Assembly: GCA_001305115.1 (NCBI GenBank) | Contig: BCAA01000011.1 | Span: 39,151 to 103,150 of the forward strand | Source of the DNA: Clostridia bacterium UC5.1-1E11 | GTDB taxonomy: Bacteria > Bacillota > Clostridia > Oscillospirales > Acutalibacteraceae | Direction of reading: 5' to 3' | Length of the DNA stretch: 64,000 nucleotides | Part shown: one piece after another, positions 1-7,792 of the stretch | Layout of the letters: every line of letters begins with the position of its first letter | Position numbering within the stretch: position 1 is the first letter of the stretch | The notes under the pieces: generated by a model | The model's database searches: none | What the model was told of the DNA's origin: nothing | Seen by the model: the letters and a program-made list of their open reading frames with translations, nothing else | Program-made: the position numbers and the translations under genes

Positions 1-1271
1 ATCTGGGTAGTACACGAAATACCGATGTTGCACGGGCAATTCGTGCACTGGGGGTATACAGCGAAATTTGTAATTACGATGTAACCATAGAAGAGATTTA
101 TAAGTTGCCGAATGTGAAGGGCATTGTTGCAAATGGCGGTCCAAATGATGTGGTAGACGGTGAAAAGATTGGACTTTCCGAAGCGATTGTAAAATCTGGT
201 CTACCCATTTATACATTTGATTATGAATGGAATGGAATCCTAAATCCGATGCCAGAAGAAGATCAAGCCATTCAAGAAGCTTTACGTGACTTTGTTTTTA
301 ATACTTGCAAAGCCCAAGCCAATTGGAACATGGATAATTTCATCGCTGACCAAATTGATCTAATTCGCCAGCAGGTGGGGAATAAAAAAGTATTATTAGC
401 ATTGTCCGGCGGTGTTGATTCGTCTGTAGTTGCGGCGCTCTTGTTAAAAGCAATTGGTAGTCAATTGACTTGCGTGCATGTCAATCACGGCCTTTTGCGG
501 AAAGGAGAGCCGGAGCAAGTTGTTCGTGTATTTCAGGACGAATTGTCAGCCAACTTGATCTATGTAGATGCAACCGATCGTTTTTTGGGGAAGCTGGAAG
601 GAGTGGCCGATCCAGAGCAGAAGAGAAAAATTATTGGAGCAGAATTTATTCGTGTCTTTGAAGAAGAGGCTCGTAAGCTGGATGGTATAGAGTTCCTTGC
701 ACAAGGAACGATTTATCCGGACATCGTGGAAAGCGGCACAAAGACTGCTAAAATGGTTAAGAGTCATCACAATGTGGGCGGTTTGCCTGAGGATTTGCAG
801 TTTGAGCTTGTAGAGCCACTTAAAATGTTGTTTAAAGATGAAGTTCGTGCCTGTGGGGTGGCGTTAGGATTGCCTGCTAGCATGGTATATCGGCAGCCGT
901 TTCCAGGACCTGGATTAGGGGTGCGTTGTTTGGGGGCGATTACGCGCGATCGCTTGGAGGCAGTACGCGAATCCGATGCCATCCTCCGGGAAGAATTTGC
1001 TAAAGCCGGTTTGGAGGGAAAAGTTTGGCAGTATTTTACAATTGTTCCGGACTTTAAATCAGTGGGTGTACGCGATAATGCGCGTTGTTTTGATTGGCCA
1101 GTTATTATTCGTGCAGTAAATACCATTGATGCAATGACAGCACAAGTTCCGCAATTGGATTGGGCGTTGTTGCAGACGATTACTTCGCGTATTCTGCACG
1201 AGGTGAAAGGTGTAAATCGTGTTTGCGTTGATCTGTCGCCCAAACCAACGGCAACGATTGAGTGGGAGTAA
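1..1271 (+). CDS. guaA: GMP synthase (partial, 5' end outside window), glutaminase core apparently lost
   Basis: Makes GMP from XMP with ATP and a nitrogen donor in purine synthesis. The frame is open from base 3, so the start lies upstream. The C-terminal part is a complete ATP-pyrophosphatase and dimerisation module, with the P-loop SGGVDSS near base 403, HVNHGLLRKGE, PFPGPGLGVR and the terminal KPTATIEWE. The N-terminal part begins like a class I amidotransferase (GST, then VKGIVANGGPN). Where family members have the nucleophile motif GxCYGxQ, this protein reads IYTFDYEWN, and it then jumps directly to the linker before the ATPase domain. No FHPE-type His/Glu motif is present. About 100 glutaminase residues are therefore missing, and the enzyme may use free ammonia or a separate glutaminase. 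The last codons form the attachment core of the downstream mobile elements, and integration leaves the stop codon intact. Confidence 0.95.
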   Translation, partial: LGSTRNTDVARAIRALGVYSEICNYDVTIEEIYKLPNVKGIVANGGPNDVVDGEKIGLSEAIVKSGLPIYTFDYEWNGILNPMPEEDQAIQEALRDFVFNTCKAQANWNMDNFIADQIDLIRQQVGNKKVLLALSGGVDSSVVAALLLKAIGSQLTCVHVNHGLLRKGEPEQVVRVFQDELSANLIYVDATDRFLGKLEGVADPEQKRKIIGAEFIRVFEEEARKLDGIEFLAQGTIYPDIVESGTKTAKMVKSHHNVGGLPEDLQFELVEPLKMLFKDEVRACGVALGLPASMVYRQPFPGPGLGVRCLGAITRDRLEAVRESDAILREEFAKAGLEGKVWQYFTIVPDFKSVGVRDNARCFDWPVIIRAVNTIDAMTAQVPQLDWALLQTITSRILHEVKGVNRVCVDLSPKPTATIEWE

Positions 1272-1272
1272 G
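1260..1272 (+). other. attachment core, left end of element A (in guaA 3' end)
   Basis: GAGTGGGAGTAAG covers the last codons and stop of guaA. Closely similar cores occur at 13078 and 19814. The 3' end of guaA is a known target of tyrosine-integrase genomic islands. The exact crossover cannot be fixed from the sequence alone. Confidence 0.75.
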
Positions 1273-1349
1273 AAATATTTATCCCAATACCGTTTTTTCT
1301 GGCTCTACAGCCGGAAAAGTGGCTGAATAGGATGGATTTCTTCCCTATT

Positions 1350-1368
1350 TGATAGCAGATTGATAGCA
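1350..1368 (+). repeat. two TGATAGCA repeats near left end of element A
   Basis: TGATAGCA occurs at 1350-1357 and 1361-1368, about 80 bp inside the left core. The same motif recurs at the right end of the element (12943-12975) in the same orientation. Spacing and position suit arm-type binding sites for the integrase or excisionase. That role is inferred. Confidence 0.45.
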
Positions 1369-1441
1369 CTTGTCAAAACCGTACTTGCTGATTTACAGCC
1401 AAGTTGCAAGCGGTTTGCAGGTGCGCTGAAAACTTATCTAC

Positions 1442-1485
1442 AAAAAAGGTCTAACCGATTTTTGCGAGTCGGTTAGACCTTTTTT
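1442..1485 (-). terminator. intrinsic terminator of the element A repressor gene
   Basis: A 17-bp inverted repeat (1442-1458 and 1469-1485) with A and T runs on its two sides can terminate in both directions. It abuts the stop codon of the minus-strand repressor. Element C has the same hairpin (19989-20030) with a compensatory C:G to T:A change in the stem. Confidence 0.85.
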
Positions 1486-2006
1486 CATTTGCCCTTTTTC
1501 AGTTCTTCGGTCAGCATATCACTCAGCCCCTGCGGGATCACCTTTGCCCAGATACGGGTGGTGTCGTACTCCGGGTAACGATAACGCCAGCGGTCATATT
1601 CCTCCCTGGAGATTTCGCCAGCTTCCAGCTTGGCCGCCTGTTCCCGCCACGCACACAGGGAACGGTAGAGTTCTTCTGCATCTCTGCCCTTAGATGGGTC
1701 AACACACAGGCAAGGCGCTCCGTCAACTTCTTTAACAGTCAGGCCATACCGATCTTCCAGAGTAAACAAGGTATGCATCAAACCAAGATAGGAATCTATG
1801 TCCGGTACAGATAGCGCCAGAGGCGACACATCCAGAATATTGGCCAGAGCCGCCGTCATATCCGCCTTTGGGGTTCTCGTCCCGGCTTCATATTGAGCAA
1901 GGCGCACATCTGCGGACTTCTCTGGGAAGCCCACCCGCGTGCCGAGGTATTTCTGCGTCATACCCCGTAATTTGCGGAAAAACTGAATCCGCTCACCAAC
2001 CGCCAT
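1485..2006 (-). CDS. XRE-type helix-turn-helix regulator of element A
   Basis: A 173-residue cytoplasmic DNA-binding protein. The N-terminal 60 residues form an XRE/Cro-like HTH (VGERIQFFRKLRGMTQKYLG, then RLAQYEAGTRTPK). The C-terminal half is acidic and has REQAAKLEAGEISREEYDRWRYRYPEYD, which is conserved in the decayed copies of elements B and C. ATG at 2006 is preferred to ATG at 2021 because GGAG lies 9 nt before it, and the element C relic keeps that arrangement. It is transcribed divergently from the excisionase/integrase genes across two inverted repeats. It is therefore likely the repressor controlling excision, by analogy with other integrative elements. The function is inferred from domain and position. 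Confidence 0.8.
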   Translation of the reverse strand: MAVGERIQFFRKLRGMTQKYLGTRVGFPEKSADVRLAQYEAGTRTPKADMTAALANILDVSPLALSVPDIDSYLGLMHTLFTLEDRYGLTVKEVDGAPCLCVDPSKGRDAEELYRSLCAWREQAAKLEAGEISREEYDRWRYRYPEYDTTRIWAKVIPQGLSDMLTEELKKGK

Positions 2007-2042
2007 AATGACCAACTCCATTCTATGGGTGTTTCCACAAAT

Positions 2043-2071
2043 AGCATAGCAGATATGTTTAGGATAGTCAA
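2043..2071 (-). promoter_or_regulatory. promoter of the element A repressor
   Basis: On the minus strand, TTGACT (2071-2066) and TATGCT (2048-2043) are separated by 17 bp, giving a good SigA promoter directed at the HTH gene. It lies within or next to the inverted repeat at 2056-2085. Confidence 0.65.
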
Positions 2072-2085
2072 GACAAATCTAAACA
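2056..2085. promoter_or_regulatory. operator-like inverted repeat O1
   Basis: TGTTTAG and CTAAACA face each other with 16 bp between them, covering the -35 region of the repressor promoter. The half-site resembles that of the second repeat at 2130-2158 (TGCTTAG), suggesting that one protein binds both. Confidence 0.5.
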
Positions 2086-2113
2086 ATTTTATTTAATATT
2101 TTCTGCAAACCGC

Positions 2114-2142
2114 TTGACTTTAACTTATATGCTTAGTATAAT
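2114..2142 (+). promoter_or_regulatory. promoter of excisionase/integrase operon, element A
   Basis: TTGACT (2114-2119) and TATAAT (2137-2142) are separated by exactly 17 bp and read toward the excisionase and integrase. The -10 box lies inside the inverted repeat at 2130-2158, so a bound repressor would block it. About 280 bp of leader without an evident gene follow before the excisionase start. Confidence 0.75.
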
Positions 2143-2158
2143 GAAAGTAGACTAAGCA
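2130..2158. promoter_or_regulatory. operator-like inverted repeat O2 overlapping the -10 box
   Basis: TGCTTAGT and ACTAAGCA are perfect 8-bp arms with 13 bp between them. They overlap the -10 hexamer of the rightward promoter. The likely ligand is the divergent HTH protein (inference). Confidence 0.55.
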
Positions 2159-2424
2159 TAAACAGTTAATTCAAAAAATTTTACAAATCTGGCCACCCCA
2201 AAAGCCGCAAAAAATGTCCGTTGTAGAGTGAAAGGGGGGATTTCACCACCGCAAAACTGAATGACCGTCCGACAGATACTTTCTCCGGGGAAGCAGGCGA
2301 TGACAGGAGCGTGCCAAGGAGAAAAGAAAACGGCACAGCGCCGGAAAGGGTTGCCTGTCAGAGTCTGAGCGGAAAAACGGCGGTAGAAAAATCATTACGA
2401 CAAGGAAAGGAAGGTACTTTGCCT

Positions 2425-2627
2425 ATGGCAGCGCAGATTTTTATGCGAGTGAACGAAGTGGCAGAGGAACTGGGCGTCTCCGTTCCTTACGCCTACAAGC
2501 TCATCAAAAAATGAATGAGGAATTGAAGCAAACTGGCTGCATCACCATCTCCGGCAGGATTGACCGTAAATTTTTCCATGAAAAATTCTACGGTACGAGA
2601 AGCCAGACAGAAAGGAAAGGTGATTGA
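2425..2627 (+). CDS. excisionase-like small DNA-binding protein, frameshifted in an A run
   Basis: A 67-residue protein when one base is restored: MAAQIFMRVNEVAEELGVSVPYAYKLIKK in the first frame, then MNEELKQTGCITISGRIDRKFF in the next. The first half is a MerR/excisionase-type winged helix. The break is in the A6 run at about 2506-2511, where a seventh A would restore the frame. A start at 2425 follows an AAGGAAAGGAAGG Shine-Dalgarno region. The gene overlaps the integrase ribosome-binding region, a typical xis-int arrangement. A sequencing error is as likely as a true mutation. If the lesion is real, the element may not excise. Confidence 0.7.
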
Positions 2628-2629
2628 CT

Positions 2630-3712
2630 ATGGCAGCATTCAAAAACAAGGATAACGGCACTTGGTATGTGCAGTTCCGCTATACCGACTGGAAAGGTGA
2701 GCGTCAGCAGAAGCTCAAGCGTGGATTTGCCACGAAAAAGGAAGCCCAAGCGTGGGAACGGGAGTTCCTCATGGAGAAACAGGCCGACATCAATATGACT
2801 TTTGAGAGCTTTGTAGGGCTTTATGAAAAGGACATCAAGCCCAAACTCAAGCTGAACACCTGGATGACCAAGGAGAGCATCATCCAGAGGAAAATCCTGC
2901 CCTATTTCCGTAAGCGCAAGCTCTCTGAGATCACCGCAAAAGACATTATCGACTGGCAGAATGAGATCAGAGGGCTGACTGATAACAACGGAAAGCCCCT
3001 ATCCACCACTTACCTGAAAACCGTTCACAACCAGCTCAGCGCCATTTTTAACCATGCGATCCGCTATTACGGCTTACAAGTCAATCCGGCACAGCGGGCT
3101 GGCAATATGGGAACCGAGGAACGGCGAGAAATGTTGTTCTGGACAAAGGAAGAATACACGAAATTTTCTGAGGTGATGATGGACAAACCCATGTCCTTCT
3201 ACGCTTTTGAAATGCTCTACTGGTGCGGCATCCGGGAGGGGGAGCTGTTGGCGCTAACTCCTGCTGACTTTGATTTTGAAAAAGGAACGGTGTCCATCAA
3301 TAAATCTTATCAGCGGTTGAACGGGCAGGACATCGTAACTACTCCGAAAACCAAGAAGAGCAACCGGGTAATTCAAATGCCGCAGTTCCTGTGCGAAGAA
3401 ATGCAGGACTATTTGAAGCAACTCTATGGAGCAGAGCCTGACAGCCGTATTTTCCCTGTCAGCAAATACTATCTTCATCATGAGATGGATAGAGGATGTA
3501 AAGAATCCGGGGTGAAGCGCATCAGAATCCACGATTTGAGACACAGCCACATTTCCCTTCTGATTGACATGGGCTTTACCGCTCTGGCAATCGCCGACCG
3601 TGTGGGGCATGAGAGCATCGACATCACTTACCGCTATGCGCACCTGTTTCCCACAAGGCAGACTGAAATGGCAAACAAATTGGATTTGCTGCGAACCGAG
3701 GAAGGAGTGTAA
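2630..3712 (+). CDS. tyrosine integrase of element A (guaA 3'-end specific)
   Basis: A 360-residue site-specific recombinase. It has an N-terminal AP2-like arm-binding domain (NGTWYVQFRYTDWKGERQQKLKRGFATKKEAQ), a SAM-like core-binding domain (about 55-150) and a C-terminal catalytic domain with the tetrad visible: R in CGIREGELLAL, the K strand in TTPKTKKSNR, HDLRHSH near residue 301, VGHES, and the nucleophile Y in ITYRYAHLF. ATG 2630 is preferred over an upstream TTG because AAAGGAAAGGTG precedes it. It should catalyse integration at GAGTGGGA in guaA. Elements B and C have lost this gene; C keeps only its last codons. Confidence 0.93.
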   Translation: MAAFKNKDNGTWYVQFRYTDWKGERQQKLKRGFATKKEAQAWEREFLMEKQADINMTFESFVGLYEKDIKPKLKLNTWMTKESIIQRKILPYFRKRKLSEITAKDIIDWQNEIRGLTDNNGKPLSTTYLKTVHNQLSAIFNHAIRYYGLQVNPAQRAGNMGTEERREMLFWTKEEYTKFSEVMMDKPMSFYAFEMLYWCGIREGELLALTPADFDFEKGTVSINKSYQRLNGQDIVTTPKTKKSNRVIQMPQFLCEEMQDYLKQLYGAEPDSRIFPVSKYYLHHEMDRGCKESGVKRIRIHDLRHSHISLLIDMGFTALAIADRVGHESIDITYRYAHLFPTRQTEMANKLDLLRTEEGV

Positions 3713-3715
3713 ATT

Positions 3716-4051
3716 ATGTCGCTGAAAAATCTTGACAATCACAACCGCTGGCGGAACAAAACGGTGGCCTTTCGGGTATCGCCGGAAGAGGACGAGCAGT
3801 TGGAAGCCTTTGTGAAGATGTCCGGCCTTACCAAACAGGACTATATCACCCGGCGGCTCCTGTGCCGGGATGTGGTGGTACAGGGAAATCCGAGGGTGTA
3901 TAAGGCGCTCAGAGATCAGTTCGCCACTGTGTTGGACGAGTTGCGGCGGATCGAGGCCGGGGCTGGCGTGGAGGACGAACTGCTGGACACGATCTACTTT
4001 ATCGCAGAAATTATGGATGGAATGAGGGAGGACAATGCCTATGGCGAATGA
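3716..4051 (+). CDS. ribbon-helix-helix / MobC-like mobilization accessory protein
   Basis: A 111-residue protein starting with HNRWRNKTVAFRVSPEEDEQLEAFVKMSG, a ribbon-helix-helix pattern seen in plasmid mobilization accessory proteins and DUF1778-like antitoxins. The second half is helical. It starts 3 bp after the integrase stop with GGAAGGAG overlapping that stop, and it overlaps the next gene by 17 bp, so it is in the same operon. Element C carries a frameshifted copy at 20677-21010. It may bind oriT and assist the relaxase. Family and role are tentative. Confidence 0.65.
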   Translation: MSLKNLDNHNRWRNKTVAFRVSPEEDEQLEAFVKMSGLTKQDYITRRLLCRDVVVQGNPRVYKALRDQFATVLDELRRIEAGAGVEDELLDTIYFIAEIMDGMREDNAYGE

Positions 4052-5198
4052 AGCAAAAGAAAAGACTGCCCTTACAACATCTGTTGGCGCAGATGAAAGG
4101 CAGTCCATTCAAAAATCCACTGTGAATAGTATACCCACTTCGGAGCGGGAAATCAATGAGGAAATTGAAAATTCCGAGCAATCTCTGGAAGAAATGTACC
4201 GCAGGATGCAGCGTATGACCGACCCGCAGTATCTGCACACAGTCTCCATGACCGAGCTGTACCAGACCACTTACAGGAGCAGGCCCCCAATCATCGAGGG
4301 GCTGCTCCATGCTGGGGCATATATCCTTGCTGGCGCTCCTAAAATCGGAAAATCCTTTCTGGTGGCGCAGATCGCCTACCATGTCAGTACAGGTAGGAAA
4401 TTATGGGAGTACGAAGTGCATCAGGGAACTGTGTTGTATCTCGCCCTCGAAGATGATTTCCAGCGCATCCAGAGCCGGATGTTCAGGATGTATGGCGTGG
4501 AAGATACATCCGATCTCCACTTTGCAACGGCGGCTGGGAAGGTTGGAAACGGTTTGGATGAACAGCTTGCCAATTTTATGCGGGAGCACCCGGACACCAA
4601 ACTCATCATCATCGACACCATGCAGAAAATTCGGGAGACCGGCGGCGAAGCGTACAGCTATGCCAGCGACTACGAGATTATCGGGAAACTGAAGGCGTTT
4701 GCAGACAGATACGGTATCTGTGTGCTGACTGTTCACCACACCCGAAAGCAGCCCGCCGGAGACGCTTTTGAAATGATCTCCGGCACCACGGGGCTGCTGG
4801 GCTGCGCCGATGGCTCTCTGCTGATGCAGAAGAAAAAACGGACGGCGCTGGAAGCAACCATTGATGTGGTGGGGCGGGATCAGCAAGACCAGATTCTCTA
4901 TCTGAAAAAAGACCCTGAAACACAGATTTGGGAATTGGAGCGCATGGAAAACGAGCTTCACAAAGAACCGCCTGACCCGATTTTGGAAGCCGTGGCAAAG
5001 CTGGTAACGGAGCCGTGGTGCGGAAGCCCCACGGAGTTGGCAACGGCGCTCCAAGCCGGTATGCAGCCCAACACTCTGACCAAACACCTGAATGTAAACG
5101 CCGGGAGGCTGTTTGAGGAATATGGCGTTCAGTATGAAAACGCCAGAAATCACGCCGGAAGGAAGATCACGCTGACCCATGTTTCGGAGAAAGCGTGA
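4035..5198 (+). CDS. RepA-like AAA ATPase (AAA_25 type) of element A
   Basis: A 387-residue cytoplasmic ATPase of the RepA/RecA-like hexameric family. Walker A is GAPKIGKSFLVAQIAYHV (about 95-112), Walker B is LIIIDTMQ (about 195), then VHHTRK and SGTTGLLGCADG follow. The C-terminal 100 residues look like a winged-helix DNA-binding region. Such proteins often act in replication of integrative elements and plasmids. The start at 4035 has GAGGGAGG before it. The TGA stop lies inside the first unit of the GTGACG array. Degenerate homologues occur at the same position in elements B (13808) and C (21001), marking this gene as element backbone. Confidence 0.8.
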   Translation: MPMANEAKEKTALTTSVGADERQSIQKSTVNSIPTSEREINEEIENSEQSLEEMYRRMQRMTDPQYLHTVSMTELYQTTYRSRPPIIEGLLHAGAYILAGAPKIGKSFLVAQIAYHVSTGRKLWEYEVHQGTVLYLALEDDFQRIQSRMFRMYGVEDTSDLHFATAAGKVGNGLDEQLANFMREHPDTKLIIIDTMQKIRETGGEAYSYASDYEIIGKLKAFADRYGICVLTVHHTRKQPAGDAFEMISGTTGLLGCADGSLLMQKKKRTALEATIDVVGRDQQDQILYLKKDPETQIWELERMENELHKEPPDPILEAVAKLVTEPWCGSPTELATALQAGMQPNTLTKHLNVNAGRLFEEYGVQYENARNHAGRKITLTHVSEKA

Positions 5199-5267
5199 CG
5201 ATGGTGACGGTCGTGACGGTGATTCAGGCGGTGTCTCAAACACCGTCACCATCGTCACGACCGTCAC
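5195..5267. repeat. iteron-like GTGACG array with mirrored half
   Basis: GTGACG occurs at 5195, 5204 and 5213 with a 9-nt period. Then, after 25 bp, CGTCAC occurs at 5244, 5253 and 5262 with the same period. The array starts at the stop codon of the ATPase gene. Element B keeps three direct copies at the same place (14754-14777). A binding array for a replication or mobilization protein, or an RNA hairpin controlling the next gene, is possible. Confidence 0.6.
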
Positions 5268-5284
5268 GGAAAGGAATGAAGCCG

Positions 5285-5539
5285 ATGAAAAATGTGCAAA
5301 TCCCCTATGACCTGTTCGTGGATCTGGTGTTGTATCATCTGAACGGCGAGGAAGATTTTGAAGAGGACATCCGGCGGGGACTGGAGCAAAAGCTGGACGC
5401 CATGCTGAGCCGCTAGCTCTATTCGCAATACAAAACCGCACCCACCGGGGAACAGCGGGAACAGGCGAGGAAGGCGTATCTTGACCGCCGGGGCGTACCC
5501 GAAAGCTACCGCTGGACTACCTCTCCCTGGGAGCGATAA
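5285..5539 (+). pseudogene. small conserved mobile-element protein with an in-frame amber codon
   Basis: ATG 5285 follows GGAAAGGAATG. The frame reads MKNVQIPYDLFVDLVLYHLNG and on to LDAMLSR, then TAG at 5414-5416. It continues in the same frame as LYSQYKTAPTGEQREQARKAYLDRRGVPESYRW to a stop at 5537. From memory, clostridial mobile elements encode an uninterrupted protein of this pattern, sometimes labelled complexin-2, with Glu where the TAG lies (GAG to TAG). The first 43 residues alone could still be made. The function is unknown. It lies between the ATPase gene and the oriT-like region. Confidence 0.65.
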
Positions 5540-5894
5540 CAGGAGCGTGCCACGCTCCTGTGGCTGGCAGACAAAGCAGAAAGGTTTGTCTGCGCTCCCC
5601 ACGCAGCTCCCGTCCCCATCGAAAAATCCGCAGATTTTGAGATGGATGTGGGCGGAAGATTGCGAGCAAATACGATTTGCGAACAAGCTGCTGTCCACGC
5701 TGTTTTTGCGGATTGTGGCTACACCAGCAAGCCGCAAAAATAGCAGAGGCATCCGCAGATGCCGCATACCCCCTCGGAGAGCCCACGATACTTTGCAGCC
5801 GCAGGATGAAAGTATCATAGTGGGTTATTACACTTCCGCAGAAGTGTTCCCCGAAACGCTACCCCGTACCACTGACGAAAATTACAGGAGGAAA
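5540..5894. other. oriT-like hairpin region upstream of the relaxase
   Basis: No convincing gene is seen here. There are four inverted repeats: 10-bp arms at 5540-5560 (CAGGAGCGTG with its mirror), 9-bp arms GCAGACAAA/TTTGTCTGC at 5567-5593, 8-bp arms GATACTTT/AAAGTATC at 5787-5816, and 7-bp arms ACACTTC/GAAGTGT at 5830-5847. A dense set of hairpins directly upstream of a Pre/Mob relaxase gene is the usual layout of an origin of transfer. The nick site cannot be assigned from sequence alone. Confidence 0.55.
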
Positions 5895-7165
5895 ATGCCT
5901 ATGGCAAGAGGCGATGGTGTTCACCGTACCAGCGCAAGAAATATGAGAATGACAACCGACAAAGTAATGAACGCTCAGGCTCACAATGAGCGGGAAAAAG
6001 AGAGCTATGTCAATCAGGATATTGTGCCGGAAAGACAGTGCATGAATGTCCATTTCAAAACACCGGCAGGCAGCTACACCGCCATGTTCGATCAGATGGT
6101 GGCAGACGGCATAATTTCTACCCGTGGTCTGAAAGCCGATGCGGAAAAGTTCGGCGAACTGATTTTTGATGTCAATTCCGCTTATTTCTACAACCACGGC
6201 GGTTATGATTTCGCAAAACAATTTTACCATGACGCCTACCAGAGCGCAATTAAAATCGTGGGTGGCGAGCAGTATATCCTGTCGGCAGTCATGCACGCCG
6301 ATGAACGCAACCGGGCCATGTCCGAGGCGTTGGGGCGGGATGTGTACCACTACCACCTTCATGTGGTCTATGTCCCGGTAGTGGAGAAGGAAATCCGCTG
6401 GTCAAAACGCTGCAAGGACAAATCGCTGGTAGGAACAGTCAAGGAGCGTATCATGCAGGTCAGCATGAGTAAAAAATGGGCATCCAAACCGGCGCAGGAC
6501 GATGATGGGCAGGTGCTGCGCTCCAAGTCCGGTAAGCCGGTTCTGAAAAAATCCTATTCGGTGTTGCAGGACGATTTTTTCCACCACATGAAGGCTGCCG
6601 GATATACCGATGTGGAACGGGGCGAGCGTAGGAGTTCGGAGGAACACCTGACCGTCACCCAGTTCAAGGTGGAACGGGAACAGGAGCGCCTTGCCTGTCT
6701 CACCGAGCAGACCCAGCAGAAAGCAGCAGAAGCGGCAGCTTGGATAAGAAAATTGAAGAGATCAAGCAGAAGAAGGTGGACATCGAGAGCATTGACAAAA
6801 TTGAAGCCAAGCCTGTCATGCTTTCCGCATCAAGGGTATCTATTGAAAAGTCAGAGTACGAAACGCTGGCTACTGCCGCCAAGAAATACTATGCTCAGGA
6901 GAAGCGAGAATCCAAGCTGCAAAAGGCGTTGGGTGCCGCCCACAAGCTGATTGGTGAGTTGAGAGCACAGGTGGCTACTTTGATCGCTGAGCTGTCCAAG
7001 TACAAGTCCGTCCGCAGCAAGCTGAACTCAGTTGGCTTGGAGCATGAAAATGAGGAATTGCGAAGGAAAGTCCAGCAATACGAAAGCGTGATTGACAGAC
7101 AAAATCTGTGGCATTTATTCGGCACAGGGCGTGTGAAAACCCATTCAAGGGATGATGCTCGCTGA
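5895..7165 (+). CDS. Pre/Mob (MobV-like) relaxase, frameshifted near residue 281
   Basis: About 423 residues when one base is restored. The first part has MARGDGVHRTSARNMRMTTDKV at the N-terminus and the histidine-rich metal site YHYHLHVVYVPVV near residue 155, typical of plasmid recombination/mobilization relaxases that nick oriT. The second part (frame from about 6740) is coiled coil: LDKKIEEIKQKKVDIESIDKI, then a long KRESKLQKALGAAHKLIGEL region ending in a WHLFG tail. ATG 5895 follows CAGGAGG. The break is at about 6738-6742, one base missing. The nuclease domain is intact, so nicking could survive a real lesion. Confidence 0.8.
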
Positions 7166-7310
7166 TTCCGTGTAGAGCCGGAAAAAGCAGAAAATATCTG
7201 CTGGGTGCGTTCTGAATGAAGCCTACACCATTCGGATGTTTTCCAGCGGAAAATGCACCCACTTTTGCGGCTGTTGAGCCGTGAAAAACTTACGGAAATC
7301 AGGAGGTATT

Positions 7311-7610
7311 ATGAAAACAGGTCTTTCCAAGAAGCAAAAGGCTACGAATATCTATTTTAACGAGGACAGCCCCATCATTGAGGTCTGTACTTACAACACT
7401 GATCTCAAAAACAGGCTGACCAGGTATGCCGCACAGTACCCCAGCGAGTGCAGGCTGATTGACGATGACGAGATGGGCTGTATGACCTTTGAAATCCGCA
7501 AAGGAAGATTTGGGTTCAAGCTGACCGCACCGTACAGCGAGGAACGCCGCAAGGCTGCCGGAGAACTGGCGAAGAAGCACACCGTAAATCTGAAAACAAA
7601 AGAGGAGTAA
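7311..7610 (+). CDS. conserved mobile-element protein of unknown function
   Basis: A 99-residue protein starting MKTGLSKKQKATNIYFNEDSPIIEV, with YNTDLKNRLTRYAAQYPSECRLIDDDEMG and an FEIRKGRFGFKLTAPYSEERR core. The start at 7311 follows TCAGGAGGTATT. Similar short proteins are commonly found beside Pre/Mob genes in clostridial elements (recalled, not searched). No motif indicates a function. It is followed by a strong terminator that closes the backbone module and separates it from the defence cargo. Confidence 0.7.
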   Translation: MKTGLSKKQKATNIYFNEDSPIIEVCTYNTDLKNRLTRYAAQYPSECRLIDDDEMGCMTFEIRKGRFGFKLTAPYSEERRKAAGELAKKHTVNLKTKEE

Positions 7611-7620
7611 CCCTACATCC

Positions 7621-7657
7621 GCCGCCCGTGGGAGAAATCCTGCGGGCGGCGTTTTTT
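7621..7657 (+). terminator. intrinsic terminator closing the mobilization module
   Basis: GCCGCCCG (7621-7628) pairs with CGGGCGGC (7643-7650), followed by GTTTTTT. Confidence 0.85.
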
Positions 7658-7689
7658 ATTTGGATGAATGAGAGTTTACAATTTCACTA

Positions 7690-7718
7690 TTGAGCTATGA
7701 ATCCAAATGTGCTATACT
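7690..7718 (+). promoter_or_regulatory. promoter of the restriction-modification operon
   Basis: TTGAGC (7690-7695) and TATACT (7713-7718) have a 17-bp spacer and lie about 75 bp upstream of the control-protein start. Confidence 0.6.
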
Positions 7719-7792
7719 ATCCTTAAATTCAGCGAGCGCAGAATTATATTCAGCAATCCCGGTGCGTGAGATTTGCTAATGGAGTGGAGAAG

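Noticed and set aside
3254..4108. Minus-strand open frame of 284 codons over integrase and RHH gene
   Set aside because: Shadow frame; the plus strand carries the integrase catalytic motifs.
4401..5441. Minus-strand open frame of 346 codons over the RepA-like ATPase
   Set aside because: Shadow of a conserved gene with visible Walker motifs on the plus strand.
5481..5894. Extended N-terminus of the relaxase from 5481
   Set aside because: This stretch is hairpin-rich and overlaps the preceding small gene; the start at 5895 has CAGGAGG and begins the conserved protein.
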